This document shows, piece after piece, positions 9,260-16,743 of a DNA stretch of 49,846 nucleotides. Source of the stretch: Methanofollis fontis (GTDB lineage Archaea; Halobacteriota; Methanomicrobia; Methanomicrobiales; Methanofollaceae); the NCBI RefSeq assembly GCF_004297185.1, contig NZ_PGCL01000008.1, forward strand, positions 1 through 49,846. The letters run 5' to 3'. Below the pieces are notes generated by a model that did no database searches, was not told where the DNA came from, and was given only the letters and a program-made list of their open reading frames with translations. Each line of letters begins with the position of its first letter. The stretch's first letter is position 1. Made by a program: the position numbers and the translations under genes.

Positions 9260-10270
9260 TCAGAGGATGATCTCGATATCCAGTTTCTCTGCCAGTTCCT
9301 TGTAGCGGTTGCGGATTGTCACCTCGGTGACACCCGCCACCTCTGCCACCTCGCGCTGGGTCCTCCGTTCCCCGGAGAGGATCGAGGAGATGTAGATGGC
9401 GGCGGCGGCGACGCCGGTCGGTCCCCTGCCGCTCGTCAGTTCACGCTCGCCTGCCTGTCTGAGGATCTCGACGGCGCGGCTCTGCACCTCGCCCTTCAGG
9501 GTGAGGCCGGAGCAGAAGCGGGGCACATAGTCGATCGGGGAGGTCGGGAGGAGTTTTAAGCCCAGTTCGCGGGAGATGAACCGGTATGTGCGCCCGATCT
9601 CCTTGCGGGATACCCTGGACACCTCGGCGATCTCATCGAGCGTCCTCGGGACCGAGCACTGCCGGCATGCGGCATACAGGGCGGCGGCAGCGACGCCTTC
9701 AATCGATCTGCCCCTGATCAGGTTCTTGTCCACGGCGTCACGGTAGATCACGGCGGCGGTCTCCCGCACGTTCCTCGGCAGACCGAGGGCCGACGCCATC
9801 CGGTCGAGTTCGGAGAGGGCGAAGGCAAGGTTCCGCTCTGTGGCGTTCGAGACACGGATACGCCGCTGCCACTTCCGCAGGCGGTAGAGCTGCGCCCGGT
9901 TCTTCGACGAGATGGCGCGCCCATAGCTGTCCCGGTTGCGCCAGTCGATCATCGTCGAGAGACCCTTGTCGTGGATGGTGAAGGTCATCGGGGCACCGAC
10001 ACGGGAGCGCTTCACCCGCTGGTCATGGTCGAAGGCACGCCATTCCGGACCGCGGTCGATGAACTCCTCGTCGATCACGAGGCCACAGTTCTTGCAGACC
10101 AGTTCTGCACGTTCATAATCGTGGACGAGCTGACGGCTGCCGCACTCCGGGCAGACGTTCTCGGTTGCCTCCTCGCGCTTTCTCTCCTGCTCCTTGACGG
10201 TGGTGCGCACTCTCTTCTTGAGAGCCTCGCGCTCACTCTGGAGCATCTTCAATTTCTCGATTTCTGCCAT
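9260..10270 (-). CDS. tfb: Transcription initiation factor B (TFB, archaeal TFIIB)
   Basis: A 336-residue protein that recruits RNA polymerase to TBP-bound promoters. The N-terminal zinc ribbon has Cys40, Cys43, Cys59 and Cys62 (CPECGS and CKNCGLV), followed by the B-reader/linker ([10 protein letters not shown]) and two cyclin-fold repeats of about 90 residues each. The second repeat ends with the HTH that contacts the BRE ([21 protein letters not shown]). Length is typical of archaeal TFB, with a charged N-terminal extension of about 35 residues. Its start lies inside the 3' end of gar1 (22-base overlap), so the two are translationally coupled. Confidence 0.97.
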   Translation of the reverse strand: MAEIEKLKMLQSEREALKKRVRTTVKEQERKREEATENVCPECGSRQLVHDYERAELVCKNCGLVIDEEFIDRGPEWRAFDHDQRVKRSRVGAPMTFTIHDKGLSTMIDWRNRDSYGRAISSKNRAQLYRLRKWQRRIRVSNATERNLAFALSELDRMASALGLPRNVRETAAVIYRDAVDKNLIRGRSIEGVAAAALYAACRQCSVPRTLDEIAEVSRVSRKEIGRTYRFISRELGLKLLPTSPIDYVPRFCSGLTLKGEVQSRAVEILRQAGERELTSGRGPTGVAAAAIYISSILSGERRTQREVAEVAGVTEVTIRNRYKELAEKLDIEIIL

Positions 10271-10503
10271 TTCCCGTCACCTTTTGTATAGAGTTTCTCG
10301 CCTGTCCGTATCGTGCAGTTCTGTCGGCACCTGACTGCAGCGAAGGGCGAGGCCACATTTCCAAAGATATCCACAATTTTTCCTGCCGGCCTGAGGCGTC
10401 TATCGAACACCTCTCCATAGAGGCGGGGCAGTTGGGCGGCATCACACCTCAGGATAAGGGTGTGAGAACCGCAAATTTTAATAATCGGCCCCACTAGTTT
10501 CAA
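10249..10503 (-). CDS. gar1: H/ACA RNA-protein component Gar1
   Basis: An 84-residue protein of the H/ACA guide-RNP, which together with Cbf5, Nop10 and L7Ae makes pseudouridine in rRNA. The core [19 protein letters not shown] followed by SPFAAVRC is the Gar1 beta-barrel signature. I choose a TTG start at 10503: GAGGT lies seven bases upstream of it and a TATA box lies at 10545-10552. In-frame ATG codons further upstream (10557, 10545) lie at or before the TATA box and would not be in the transcript. The 3' end overlaps tfb, an arrangement common in methanogens, which supports the assignment. Confidence 0.85.
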   Translation of the reverse strand: MKLVGPIIKICGSHTLILRCDAAQLPRLYGEVFDRRLRPAGKIVDIFGNVASPFAAVRCRQNCTIRTGEKLYTKGDGKWQKSRN

Positions 10504-10544
10504 TAGGATTACCTCGTCAAGACCCCTCCGAAGAAGGGATAGCA

Positions 10545-10552
10545 TATATAAA
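10545..10552 (-). promoter_or_regulatory. TATA box of the gar1-tfb operon
   Basis: TTTATATA on the minus strand predicts transcription from about 10522. That leaves a leader of roughly 19 nt, containing the GAGGT ribosome binding site before the TTG start of gar1. Confidence 0.65.
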
Positions 10553-10598
10553 TGCATTCCAACAATATTTAAAAGTATCGATAAAGTATAAATATCGA

Positions 10599-11255
10599 TT
10601 AAATGCCGAGTAAATCCGAAAGAATATTTAAGGATGCTGATCTGCCGCTTTCTTCCTCTGTTAGCCCTGCACCGCGTGCCACCGCCATTTTTTCCTCTGC
10701 CGTCAGGAGGTCGGAGGGCGCATGGGCATCAGAGTTCACCACGAGCATGCACCCCGCCTCCCGGGCGATCCCGGCCACATACCCGTTTGTGCGATTGTGC
10801 CCACCGCGTGAGGTGATCTCCAGGGCAACGCCGTTTCTGGACGCCAGTCGTGCATCCTCCGGTGTGATAAAACCCGGATGGGCGAGGACGTCCACATCTT
10901 TCGAGGCGCAGGCGGCGTGATTGGTGCCAGCTGCCACAGGTTCCACCGTCGTCTCACCGTGCACCACGACCACATCGGCCCCTTCGTCTCTGGCCCGTTC
11001 TGCAAGCCCGGCGATCTCCTCGGGCGGCACATGGGTGATCTCCACCCCTGCCAGCAGTCGCACGCCGTAGCGGGCCGCACTCGATTTCAGGCAGGTGGCG
11101 GCGTCGATCACCTGCGTGATATTCGTGCAGTCGACATGGTCGGCGATGGCGACGACCTCGTAGCCGAGGACAGCGAGGCGGCGGACGAGTTCGATGGGGA
11201 GCAGTTCGCCGTCGCTCATCAGGGTATGGGTGTGGAGGTCGTAGAGACCGCTCAT
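10599..11255 (-). CDS. PHP-domain metal-dependent phosphoesterase (histidinol-phosphatase-like)
   Basis: A 218-residue protein of the polymerase and histidinol phosphatase (PHP) family. Metal ligands are visible in DLHTHTLMSDG (His8, His10), AIADHVD (His40), GVEITHV, VVHGET, LAHPG and NSDAHAP, in the order expected for the trinuclear site. Family members hydrolyse phosphate esters, and histidinol-phosphatase is the usual annotation; a specific substrate cannot be assigned because no his genes are nearby. The start codon overlaps the srp19 stop by four bases (ATGA), so it is co-transcribed and translationally coupled with srp19. It is followed by gar1-tfb after 95 bases. Confidence 0.88.
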   Translation of the reverse strand: MSGLYDLHTHTLMSDGELLPIELVRRLAVLGYEVVAIADHVDCTNITQVIDAATCLKSSAARYGVRLLAGVEITHVPPEEIAGLAERARDEGADVVVVHGETTVEPVAAGTNHAACASKDVDVLAHPGFITPEDARLASRNGVALEITSRGGHNRTNGYVAGIAREAGCMLVVNSDAHAPSDLLTAEEKMAVARGAGLTEEESGRSASLNILSDLLGI

Positions 11256-11524
11256 CGCTTCACCTCAAGGGCGCCGGCGACCTTTCTGATCACCGAACCC
11301 TTTGGCTCCTCACTGGAAACCACGGCACGCCCCTCCCGGCGATGCCAGTGGGCGGGGTGGTGCTTCTCCTCTGTCCGATAGGTGTATCCGCATTTCTTGA
11401 GGGCGGCCTCGAGATCGGCGAGGCTCGGATTTTTTGCGGCAGCAGCCCTCGGGACCCGTCTCCCTTCGGCCCGCTTCAGTCCGGCATGAAAATAGCAGGG
11501 ATAGAGGATGCACTCATGTTCCAT
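11252..11524 (-). CDS. srp19: Signal recognition particle 19 kDa protein
   Basis: A 90-residue SRP19, which binds helices 6 and 8 of 7S RNA and prepares it for SRP54. The signature blocks are CILYPCYFHAGLKRAEGRRVP, NPSLADLEAALKK and KHHPAHWHRREGR. The length is normal for the archaeal protein. No Shine-Dalgarno sequence precedes the ATG; instead a TATA box centred 27.5 bases upstream points to a leaderless transcript. That TATA box is shared with hypB. The stop codon overlaps the start of the PHP gene. Confidence 0.93.
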   Translation of the reverse strand: MEHECILYPCYFHAGLKRAEGRRVPRAAAAKNPSLADLEAALKKCGYTYRTEEKHHPAHWHRREGRAVVSSEEPKGSVIRKVAGALEVKR

Positions 11525-11546
11525 TGCTTATGAGATTACTGATGAA

Positions 11547-11556
11547 CCTATATAGG
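11547..11556. promoter_or_regulatory. Palindromic TATA box shared by hypB and srp19
   Basis: CCTATATAGG is a perfect palindrome centred at 11551.5. It lies 26.5 bases from the hypB ATG on the plus strand and 27.5 bases from the srp19 ATG on the minus strand. Both distances equal the usual TATA-to-start-site spacing, and neither ATG has a ribosome binding site. A single bidirectional core promoter producing two leaderless mRNAs is the simplest reading. Confidence 0.65.
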
Positions 11557-11577
11557 GGTCGCGTTCATAGATCTTGT

Positions 11578-12225
11578 ATGCATCATATCGACGTCTCCAT
11601 TGAGAAGGATGTCTATGCAGCGAATGACCGCCTCGCTGCTGCGAATGCCGCTCACCTGAAGGAGCACGGTGTTCGGGCATTCGATCTCCTCGGTGCGATC
11701 GGTTCGGGGAAGACGGCGCTGATCGAACGGATGGTGCCCCTCCTCCGTGAACGCAACCTCCGTGCAGGCGCTATTGCCGGGGACGTCTATGGCGACGACG
11801 ACTTCAGACGCATCGTGGCCCTTGGCATTCCTGCCGTCAATGCCAACACCGGCACCGAGTGCCACCTCGATGCCCATATCGTGGAGCACGCCATCGCGGA
11901 CCTTCCCCTGGATGCGATCGATCTCCTCTTCATCGAGAATGTCGGCAACATGGTCTGTCCGACCGATTTCGCCCTCGGTGCGGAGAAAAGAATTGTGGTG
12001 GTCTCGACGACCGAAGGGGACGACGTTGTGAACAAGCATCCGATGATGTTTCGCGGTTCCTCGATTGCGGTGATCAACAAGACCGATCTCGCCCCGTTTG
12101 TTGGGTGCGACATGGACCGGATGGAGGCGGACATGCGCCGGTACAACCCGGAAATGAAAATTTTCCGGACGAATATGAAGAGCGGAGAGGGCGTTATGGC
12201 CGTCGTTGATGCAATACTGGAGTGA
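11578..12225 (+). CDS. hypB: Hydrogenase nickel incorporation GTPase HypB
   Basis: A 215-residue SIMIBI-class GTPase that delivers nickel, with HypA, to [NiFe] hydrogenases. The P-loop GAIGSGKT is at residues 39-46. Switch and metal-site motifs GDVYGDDD and NTGTECHLDA follow, then IENVGNMVCP, and NKTDL gives guanine specificity. There is no His-rich N-terminal nickel-storage stretch. The ATG at 11578 is taken as start because the Met-His-His N-terminus fits the family and the TATA box lies about 27 bases upstream; an in-frame codon at 11434 would lie inside srp19. No other hyp or hydrogenase gene is in the window. Confidence 0.93.
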   Translation: MHHIDVSIEKDVYAANDRLAAANAAHLKEHGVRAFDLLGAIGSGKTALIERMVPLLRERNLRAGAIAGDVYGDDDFRRIVALGIPAVNANTGTECHLDAHIVEHAIADLPLDAIDLLFIENVGNMVCPTDFALGAEKRIVVVSTTEGDDVVNKHPMMFRGSSIAVINKTDLAPFVGCDMDRMEADMRRYNPEMKIFRTNMKSGEGVMAVVDAILE

Positions 12226-12249
12226 TCACCCTTAAATACGGTGAGCCTG

Positions 12250-12308
12250 AATATATATAGCACTCTGGTAGGGATTAATCGGTCTCACAGAACAACACCT
12301 GAGGTGAT
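12250..12308 (+). promoter_or_regulatory. TATA box and ribosome binding site of S8e
   Basis: AATATATATAG at 12249-12259 is a strong TATA box and predicts a start near 12281. GAGGTGAT at 12301-12308 matches eight bases of the anti-Shine-Dalgarno complement and lies three bases before the ATA at 12312. An in-frame TGA at 12300-12302 bars any start further upstream. Confidence 0.65.
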
Positions 12309-12311
12309 ACT

Positions 12312-12689
12312 ATACAGTGGCAAGGAAGATCCGTCCGGCGCCAGACCGGCGGCAGGAACCACCCGGCCTGCGGGAAGAGGCGGTTTGAAATCGGCCGTGC
12401 AGCGGCAGAGACCCATGTTGGGGAGAACAGGAGCCGGCTCATGCGGGTCAGGGGCGGAAATGTGAAGGTCAGGGCGCTCCGCGCCGATATGGCCTCGGTC
12501 TCGAACCCTGCAACCGGCGAGACAAAGAAGGTCGGCATCCAGACAGTGGAGGCAAACCCGGCAAACATCAACTATGTCCGCCGGAACCTCCTGACGAAAG
12601 GTGCGATCATCAGGACCGAGATCGGGCGGGCGCGTATCGTCAGCCGCCCGGGACAGGACGGCGTCGTTAACGCCGTTCTGATCGAATAA
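12312..12689 (+). CDS. rps8e: 30S ribosomal protein S8e, apparent ATA start codon
   Basis: A 125-residue S8e, normal family length. From 12315 the frame reads QWQGRSVRRQTGGR, the conserved N-terminus that usually follows Met, and continues through KRRFEIGR, VRGGNVKVRALRA and NYVRRNLLTKGA to the C-terminal VNAVLIE. The codon in the initiator position is ATA, not ATG, GTG or TTG. Only GGT, GAT, ACT and ATA separate it from an in-frame TGA, and a strong GAGGTGAT sits three bases upstream. Gene callers that require a canonical start will begin at the ATG at 12441 and lose 43 conserved residues. Either AUA initiates here or there is a single-base error. T7 at 12691-12697 ends the gene. Confidence 0.88.
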   Translation: MQWQGRSVRRQTGGRNHPACGKRRFEIGRAAAETHVGENRSRLMRVRGGNVKVRALRADMASVSNPATGETKKVGIQTVEANPANINYVRRNLLTKGAIIRTEIGRARIVSRPGQDGVVNAVLIE

Positions 12690-12690
12690 C

Positions 12691-12697
12691 TTTTTTT
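12691..12697 (+). terminator. T7 terminator after S8e
   Basis: Seven T immediately follow the S8e stop codon (12687-12689) and touch the stop of the convergent DsrE-family gene. Confidence 0.5.
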
Positions 12698-13035
12698 CAG
12701 GGTTTGAGGTAGGCATACCCCTCGGCCTGCCGGCGTACGATCTCCCCGACACCGGAGGGGACGATCGTTACGCATCGCGGGAGGTCGTCCTTTGTAAACC
12801 CGTGGCTCCTGAGGCTGTTGGAACAGGCCGCGAAACTGACGTTCTTTCCGGAGAGTGCCTTCACTTCGTCTGCATGTTTTCCGGTGATCAGGAACGTTTT
12901 CACCCCCTCTCCATTGCCGACCACTTCGATTGCAACATCATCGTCGAGATCGTCAAGCAGGTTCCTGATATTTGCGAATACGCCCGGAGCGCTCCTGTTG
13001 TCGTTCAGATGGAAGAGTGCCCTGTATGTGGTCAT
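12697..13035 (-). CDS. DsrE-family small protein
   Basis: A 112-residue cytoplasmic protein of DsrE/DrsE-like fold: an N-terminal beta strand RALFHLND, an alternating alpha/beta core with VAIEVVGNGEGV, and the Cys-containing segment SFAACSNSLRSHG at the position of the sulfur-carrying cysteine. The C-terminal ends VPSGVGEIVRRQAEGYAYLKP. Family members handle sulfur transfer or act as subunits of such complexes; the role here is not known. The ATG at 13035 is selected because GGAGG lies eight bases upstream; an in-frame codon at 13110 has no such site. Confidence 0.8.
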   Translation of the reverse strand: MTTYRALFHLNDNRSAPGVFANIRNLLDDLDDDVAIEVVGNGEGVKTFLITGKHADEVKALSGKNVSFAACSNSLRSHGFTKDDLPRCVTIVPSGVGEIVRRQAEGYAYLKP

Positions 13036-13127
13036 GATGGATCCCTCCTCCCTCCCATGCAGGTTAAAGGTTCTCCTCTCTCTCAGGACAGCAGAGATTA
13101 TCTGGTCCACATGCGCATAGGTGTATG

Positions 13128-13550
13128 ATGCGCAGAATATACTACCGCTTTCCGGCCCGTTTCGACCTAAATTTTACCCTGTCTTCACCTTTCCGCGGGG
13201 TGCTCGGGGGTGTCGCCGCCCTTCACCGCAGCCATACGACCCGTCGGAAGGACGGTGATCTCTTTAAGCATGATGTCCTCATCGATGTTGCCGATGACAG
13301 GACGCATTTTCTGCCGCTCGACATGCTCTCTGGTTCGCTCGGCGATGTGACAGAATCGGTCGATTTCAGGATGGCGATCCACGAGACCCTGCTGCGGGCC
13401 GAAGGGCGCCGCCCGATCTCTGAGAACCGCTTTTTGTTCCGGGTTGTGGACCGGGGCGACCGGACTGAGGTTTTCGTGGTCAAGGAGGGGACCGGTGGGG
13501 CGATGGATGCGATGCATGTGAAAGAAATGCTGAAGGGTGCCTGCGAGTGA
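13128..13550 (+). CDS. Uncharacterised protein, coupled to a DUF2240 gene
   Basis: A 140-residue protein that I do not recognise. It has no signal peptide or membrane segment and reads as a mixed alpha/beta soluble protein with blocks DVLIDVADDRTHFLPLD and NRFLFRVVDRGDRTEVFVV. Two adjacent ATG codons exist (13125 and 13128); GGTG at 13120-13123 gives better spacing to the second. Its stop overlaps the GTG start of the next gene by four bases (GTGA), so the pair is translationally coupled and probably functions together. The coupling and amino-acid composition make it a real gene, but no function can be assigned. Confidence 0.75.
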   Translation: MRRIYYRFPARFDLNFTLSSPFRGVLGGVAALHRSHTTRRKDGDLFKHDVLIDVADDRTHFLPLDMLSGSLGDVTESVDFRMAIHETLLRAEGRRPISENRFLFRVVDRGDRTEVFVVKEGTGGAMDAMHVKEMLKGACE

Positions 13551-14011
13551 GCCTGAAGATCACGGTAGCGGCCCCGTTCAAGCAGATGCACCGCGCTGAA
13601 ATGGACCGTAACCAGTTTGTTTTTTTTCTGGCTCTCGACCGGAAGTGGATGAATGTGGACCAGGCGAACGCCGTTCTCCGTCTCGCCGCATCGTCCGGAC
13701 TGGTGGAGATCGAGAATGGGAAGGTTTTTCCGGCATTTGATGTGGCATCGGTATCGATTCCGCTCGGCTTCAGGCCGGGGCCGGAGATCTTCGAGGCGCC
13801 TGATCCCTGTCATGACCTTGTGCGTCGCATTGCCGACGCCACCGGGAGGGAGGAGAACGCGGTGATCGCCGAGATGAACGGTGTGATCGACGGTGAATTT
13901 GACGGGCATCTCAGGGCCGGCGCCGCCGCCGTGCTTCTGGCCCGCCGCTACAACGTGACGTGGTCGGATCTCCTTCCTGCGATCCGTGAGGGTGTGCTCG
14001 AGGAGAGGTGA
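13547..14011 (+). CDS. DUF2240 family protein
   Basis: A 154-residue protein resembling the archaeal DUF2240 family. An N-terminal helical, winged-helix-like part (VFFLALDRKWMNVDQANAVLRLAASSGLVEI) resembles DNA-binding folds, followed by IPLGFRPG and a C-terminal helical domain ending DLLPAIREGVLEE. The function of the family is unknown. The GTG start overlaps the stop of the preceding gene. It could be a nucleic-acid-binding factor, but this is inference from the N-terminal fold only. Confidence 0.75.
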   Translation: MSLKITVAAPFKQMHRAEMDRNQFVFFLALDRKWMNVDQANAVLRLAASSGLVEIENGKVFPAFDVASVSIPLGFRPGPEIFEAPDPCHDLVRRIADATGREENAVIAEMNGVIDGEFDGHLRAGAAAVLLARRYNVTWSDLLPAIREGVLEER

Positions 14012-14082
14012 GGCTCCGGGCGGACCGGCAGACCTGATACTATTATTTTACGCCACGGCTGCTCTGCTGAGGGTGTGGCAGG

Positions 14083-14115
14083 AAAAAACAGAGTGCCGCC
14101 TGATTTCAAGGCGGC
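14083..14115 (-). terminator. Hairpin plus T6 after the infB-S6e unit
   Basis: GCCGCCT at 14095-14101 and AGGCGGC at 14109-14115 form a perfect 7-bp stem with a 7-nt loop. On the minus strand it is followed by a T6 tract (A6 at 14083-14088). It begins 31 bases beyond the S6e stop codon and resembles a bacterial intrinsic terminator. Confidence 0.5.
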
Positions 14116-14145
14116 GATCGGTGTTGGGCGGGTGCGCCGGGCACC

Positions 14146-14550
14146 TTATTCTGCGGCTTCTGCCTCTTCGGTCTTGCCGAGGAGTGTGTCCACTGACTTC
14201 TCGCCGTATTTTGCGATGACGGCGTTGATCTGGACGAAGTCCGTTGTGATCTCGTTGCCGCGGATCGACTTCCTGCGGCGTTCGCCTGCATGGGTGGGGT
14301 GGAAACCGAAACCCTCGGAGAGGAGGATCTTCCTGCGTCCCGCGCCCGGAAGGTCCCGCCGTGCGGCAATGCCGGTCCGGTCAGACCCGCCGGTGATCGT
14401 GATGGTGTATCCGGTAAGCCCGAGGGGTCCGCCTTCAATCTCGTCCCCGATCTTCTTTCCGACAAACCCTGATGCGGCCGCCCCGCTAGCCTCGATATTG
14501 TAGGCGCGGCCCGCCTTCGTGTCAGATACGACAACTTTGAAATCGACCAT
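14146..14550 (-). CDS. rps6e: 30S ribosomal protein S6e
   Basis: A 134-residue S6e of the small ribosomal subunit. Recognisable blocks are DFKVVVSDTKAGRAYNIE, GKKIGDEIEG, YTITITGGSDRTG and the basic RRKSIRGNEIT. The archaeal length lacks the phosphorylated C-terminal tail of eukaryotic S6, as expected. GGAG lies eight bases before the ATG. It follows infB on the same strand after 70 bases, a linkage of S6e and aIF5B that is common in archaea, and both probably end at the hairpin-T6 near 14083-14115. Confidence 0.95.
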   Translation of the reverse strand: MVDFKVVVSDTKAGRAYNIEASGAAASGFVGKKIGDEIEGGPLGLTGYTITITGGSDRTGIAARRDLPGAGRRKILLSEGFGFHPTHAGERRRKSIRGNEITTDFVQINAVIAKYGEKSVDTLLGKTEEAEAAE

Positions 14551-14620
14551 TATTATGACTCCTTCTCGACCTGATGGTATCAGACGTGTCTATCATGTTG
14601 GGTACGCAGGGTATTAAATA

Positions 14621-16429
14621 CTACTTGCCCCAGAAGGGGTGCTCCTTCCTGCGCATGGATGTGTATTCCTCGAGAACCTCTTTCATTCCCTGTTTGAGGG
14701 TTGGAAGCATCTCTTTTTCGAGCACTTTCACGTGGTGTTCCGGGATCTCGGCATAAAGTTCGTCCGTCTCATTGATCTGCCGTCCGATGGTCGGACCGTC
14801 GATGGAGATGGCCACTTCGGCACCTGCGTCGGCTTCTGAGACGTTTTCGCCCCGGATCTGGATCGTCTTCAACTGGCCGATCCGTTTGCCGTCCCGCCTG
14901 ACGAGGTTGACGCCGTTGCGGAGTTTGCCGCCGAGGATCCGCACCCCCACCACCGCCGGGTTGCTCTGCCGGAAGGTACAGCCCTCCAGGATGGTGATCT
15001 TTGCGGGAAGGATGATGTGCTCGAAGCGTGCGGCCTCGATCCGCCGCTGCTGCTCCTCGACCCATTCGGTGTAGTCGTCGATGAGCTTGTAGATGATGTC
15101 GCCGGTGAAGACGGTGGCCCGGCATGTCGGGTCCTTCAGCATCTCCAGGGCGTCCGGGAGGATGGGGGTGTTGAAGGCGAGGAGGACGGCATTGAGTTTG
15201 TCCTTGATCGTCCCGACCTCGATGAGGTCGTGGCGGGAGACCGGACCGACCTCTGCCCGCATGATCCCGATCTCATGGTCCTGCAGCTCCTTTGCCAGTG
15301 CCTCCAGTGCGCCGATGGTGTCCGCCTTGATGAAGATCCCCTCTTCGGCGAGGTTGACATGGATCTCCTCGACCTCGCGCCGCACCTCCTCGTTGATCTC
15401 ATCGCGGTCGGCCGGCGTGCGGACGACGCGGAGCGGCGATCCGGCGATGACCCCCTCCAGGTGCGGGGCGGAGACCTTGATCCCGGCGGCGGCGGTGACC
15501 GTCTTCACCCGTTCAAACCGTTCCTCGACGAGGATCTCCGACATCGGACGGGGTTTGAGGAGGGACCTGACCTTCTGGTTGATGACGCCGTCGGCGGTGG
15601 CGACGGCAATCTCCTCGCCGACCGAGATGGTGCCGTCGTAGAGGATGACGTCCAGGGTCATGCCGAGACCGCGCTCCTCCTTCACCTCGAGCACCGTGCC
15701 GGCGCCCGGACCGTCCACCGAGACGGCGAGGGCCTCGGTCATATAGCGCTGGGCAAGACCGATGAGCATCATCAGCAGGTCGGGCACCCCCTCGCCGGTG
15801 ACCCCGGAGACCGGGACGATGGCGACGTTCCGGGCGAAGTCGCTCACGCGGTCGAAGCGCTCGCAGGCGAAATCCATCTCAGAGAGTTTTCCGATCAGCT
15901 CGTAGGTCTTGTTCTCGAAGATCTGTTTGGCGCGGTCACCCTGCGTCTCGAAGGTCTTCTTGAAGGGGGCGTTTTTGTTCACCCGCCACCCATGGATCCG
16001 GTCGATCTTTGTGGCGGCGACGACGAAGGGGGTGCGGTAGGTGCGGAGGATCTCAAGCGCCTCAATCGTCTGGGGCTGGAACCCCTCATTGATATCGACG
16101 ACCAGGATCGCCATGTCGGCAAGCGCCCCGCCCCGTGCGCGGAGTGTGGTGAAGGCATGGTGGCCCGGTGTGTCGATGAAGAGGAGGCCGGGAACGTTGA
16201 TCTGGAGGTTCTGGAGCGCACCGCTCATCCGTCCGATGGCGTCGAACGGGACGAGGGTCGCCCCGATATGCTGGGTGATCGCCCCTGCCTCGCCGGAAAC
16301 CACGGACGATCCCCGGATCCAGTCGAGGAGAGATGTTTTGCCGTGATCGACGTGTCCAAGGACACAGACGATGGGTGTCCTGATATTTGAGCCCTCGCTC
16401 TCCTTTCCTGCCTTCTTCTTCTTTGCCAT
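14621..16429 (-). CDS. infB: Translation initiation factor aIF5B (IF2 homologue)
   Basis: A 602-residue translational GTPase that promotes subunit joining and initiator tRNA placement. From the ATG at 16429 the basic leader MAKKKKAGKES precedes the GTPase domain: G1 GHVDHGKT at residues 25-32, G3 DTPGH, G4 as ATKID. Domain II and the long linker follow, then the C-terminal initiator-tRNA-binding domain (EYTSMRRKEHPFWGK). Archaeal length, without the long N-terminal extension of eukaryotic eIF5B. A GTG at 16444 in frame is an alternative start; neither has a decisive ribosome binding site. It is probably co-transcribed with S6e. Confidence 0.95.
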   Translation of the reverse strand: MAKKKKAGKESEGSNIRTPIVCVLGHVDHGKTSLLDWIRGSSVVSGEAGAITQHIGATLVPFDAIGRMSGALQNLQINVPGLLFIDTPGHHAFTTLRARGGALADMAILVVDINEGFQPQTIEALEILRTYRTPFVVAATKIDRIHGWRVNKNAPFKKTFETQGDRAKQIFENKTYELIGKLSEMDFACERFDRVSDFARNVAIVPVSGVTGEGVPDLLMMLIGLAQRYMTEALAVSVDGPGAGTVLEVKEERGLGMTLDVILYDGTISVGEEIAVATADGVINQKVRSLLKPRPMSEILVEERFERVKTVTAAAGIKVSAPHLEGVIAGSPLRVVRTPADRDEINEEVRREVEEIHVNLAEEGIFIKADTIGALEALAKELQDHEIGIMRAEVGPVSRHDLIEVGTIKDKLNAVLLAFNTPILPDALEMLKDPTCRATVFTGDIIYKLIDDYTEWVEEQQRRIEAARFEHIILPAKITILEGCTFRQSNPAVVGVRILGGKLRNGVNLVRRDGKRIGQLKTIQIRGENVSEADAGAEVAISIDGPTIGRQINETDELYAEIPEHHVKVLEKEMLPTLKQGMKEVLEEYTSMRRKEHPFWGK

Positions 16430-16630
16430 CTCCCGCGCCCCCACATTTCCGGCCCCTTTTCGGGGAAATCCGGATTATTGCTATGTATTAGGGCATCTCC
16501 CCCTATTAATTCTCTCCCGTGCCGGCGCTTTGAGGTTCGGGGGGAGTGTACAGGGTCAGAATCGGCCTTCCCGGCGCCCGGCCTGCCGATAGGTTAATCA
16601 ATGGTATCATCTAACATTGTAGAGTATTTT

Positions 16631-16703
16631 GCCGGGGTGGGGTAGTTGGTCATCCTAGGGGACTGTGGATCCCCCGACCCGGGTTCGAGTCTCGGCCCCG
16701 GCC
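16631..16703 (+). tRNA. tRNA-His (anticodon GTG)
   Basis: The acceptor GCCGGGG pairs perfectly with CCCCGGC and is followed by a C discriminator, as in histidine tRNAs. The anticodon stem GGGGA/TCCCC encloses CTGTGGA, giving anticodon GTG. The T arm is CCGGG-TTCGAGT-CTCGG. One extra base lies between the D stem and the anticodon stem in this fold. The base before the acceptor is T, so whether G-1 is encoded depends on how the end is drawn. CCA is not encoded. Confidence 0.9.
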
Positions 16704-16743
16704 CTCTTTCATTTAGTGAGTTGCATTTTCGTATTCTGAGCAT

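Noticed and set aside
10576-10599. Two TATCGAT elements 17 bp apart upstream of gar1
   Set aside because: Short motif in AT-rich DNA; one copy overlaps the PHP stop codon. Not enough to call an operator.
15017-16390. A 457-codon plus-strand open frame opposite infB
   Set aside because: Low-complexity Asp/Glu/His/Gly-rich translation typical of an antisense frame; infB is clearly the coding strand.
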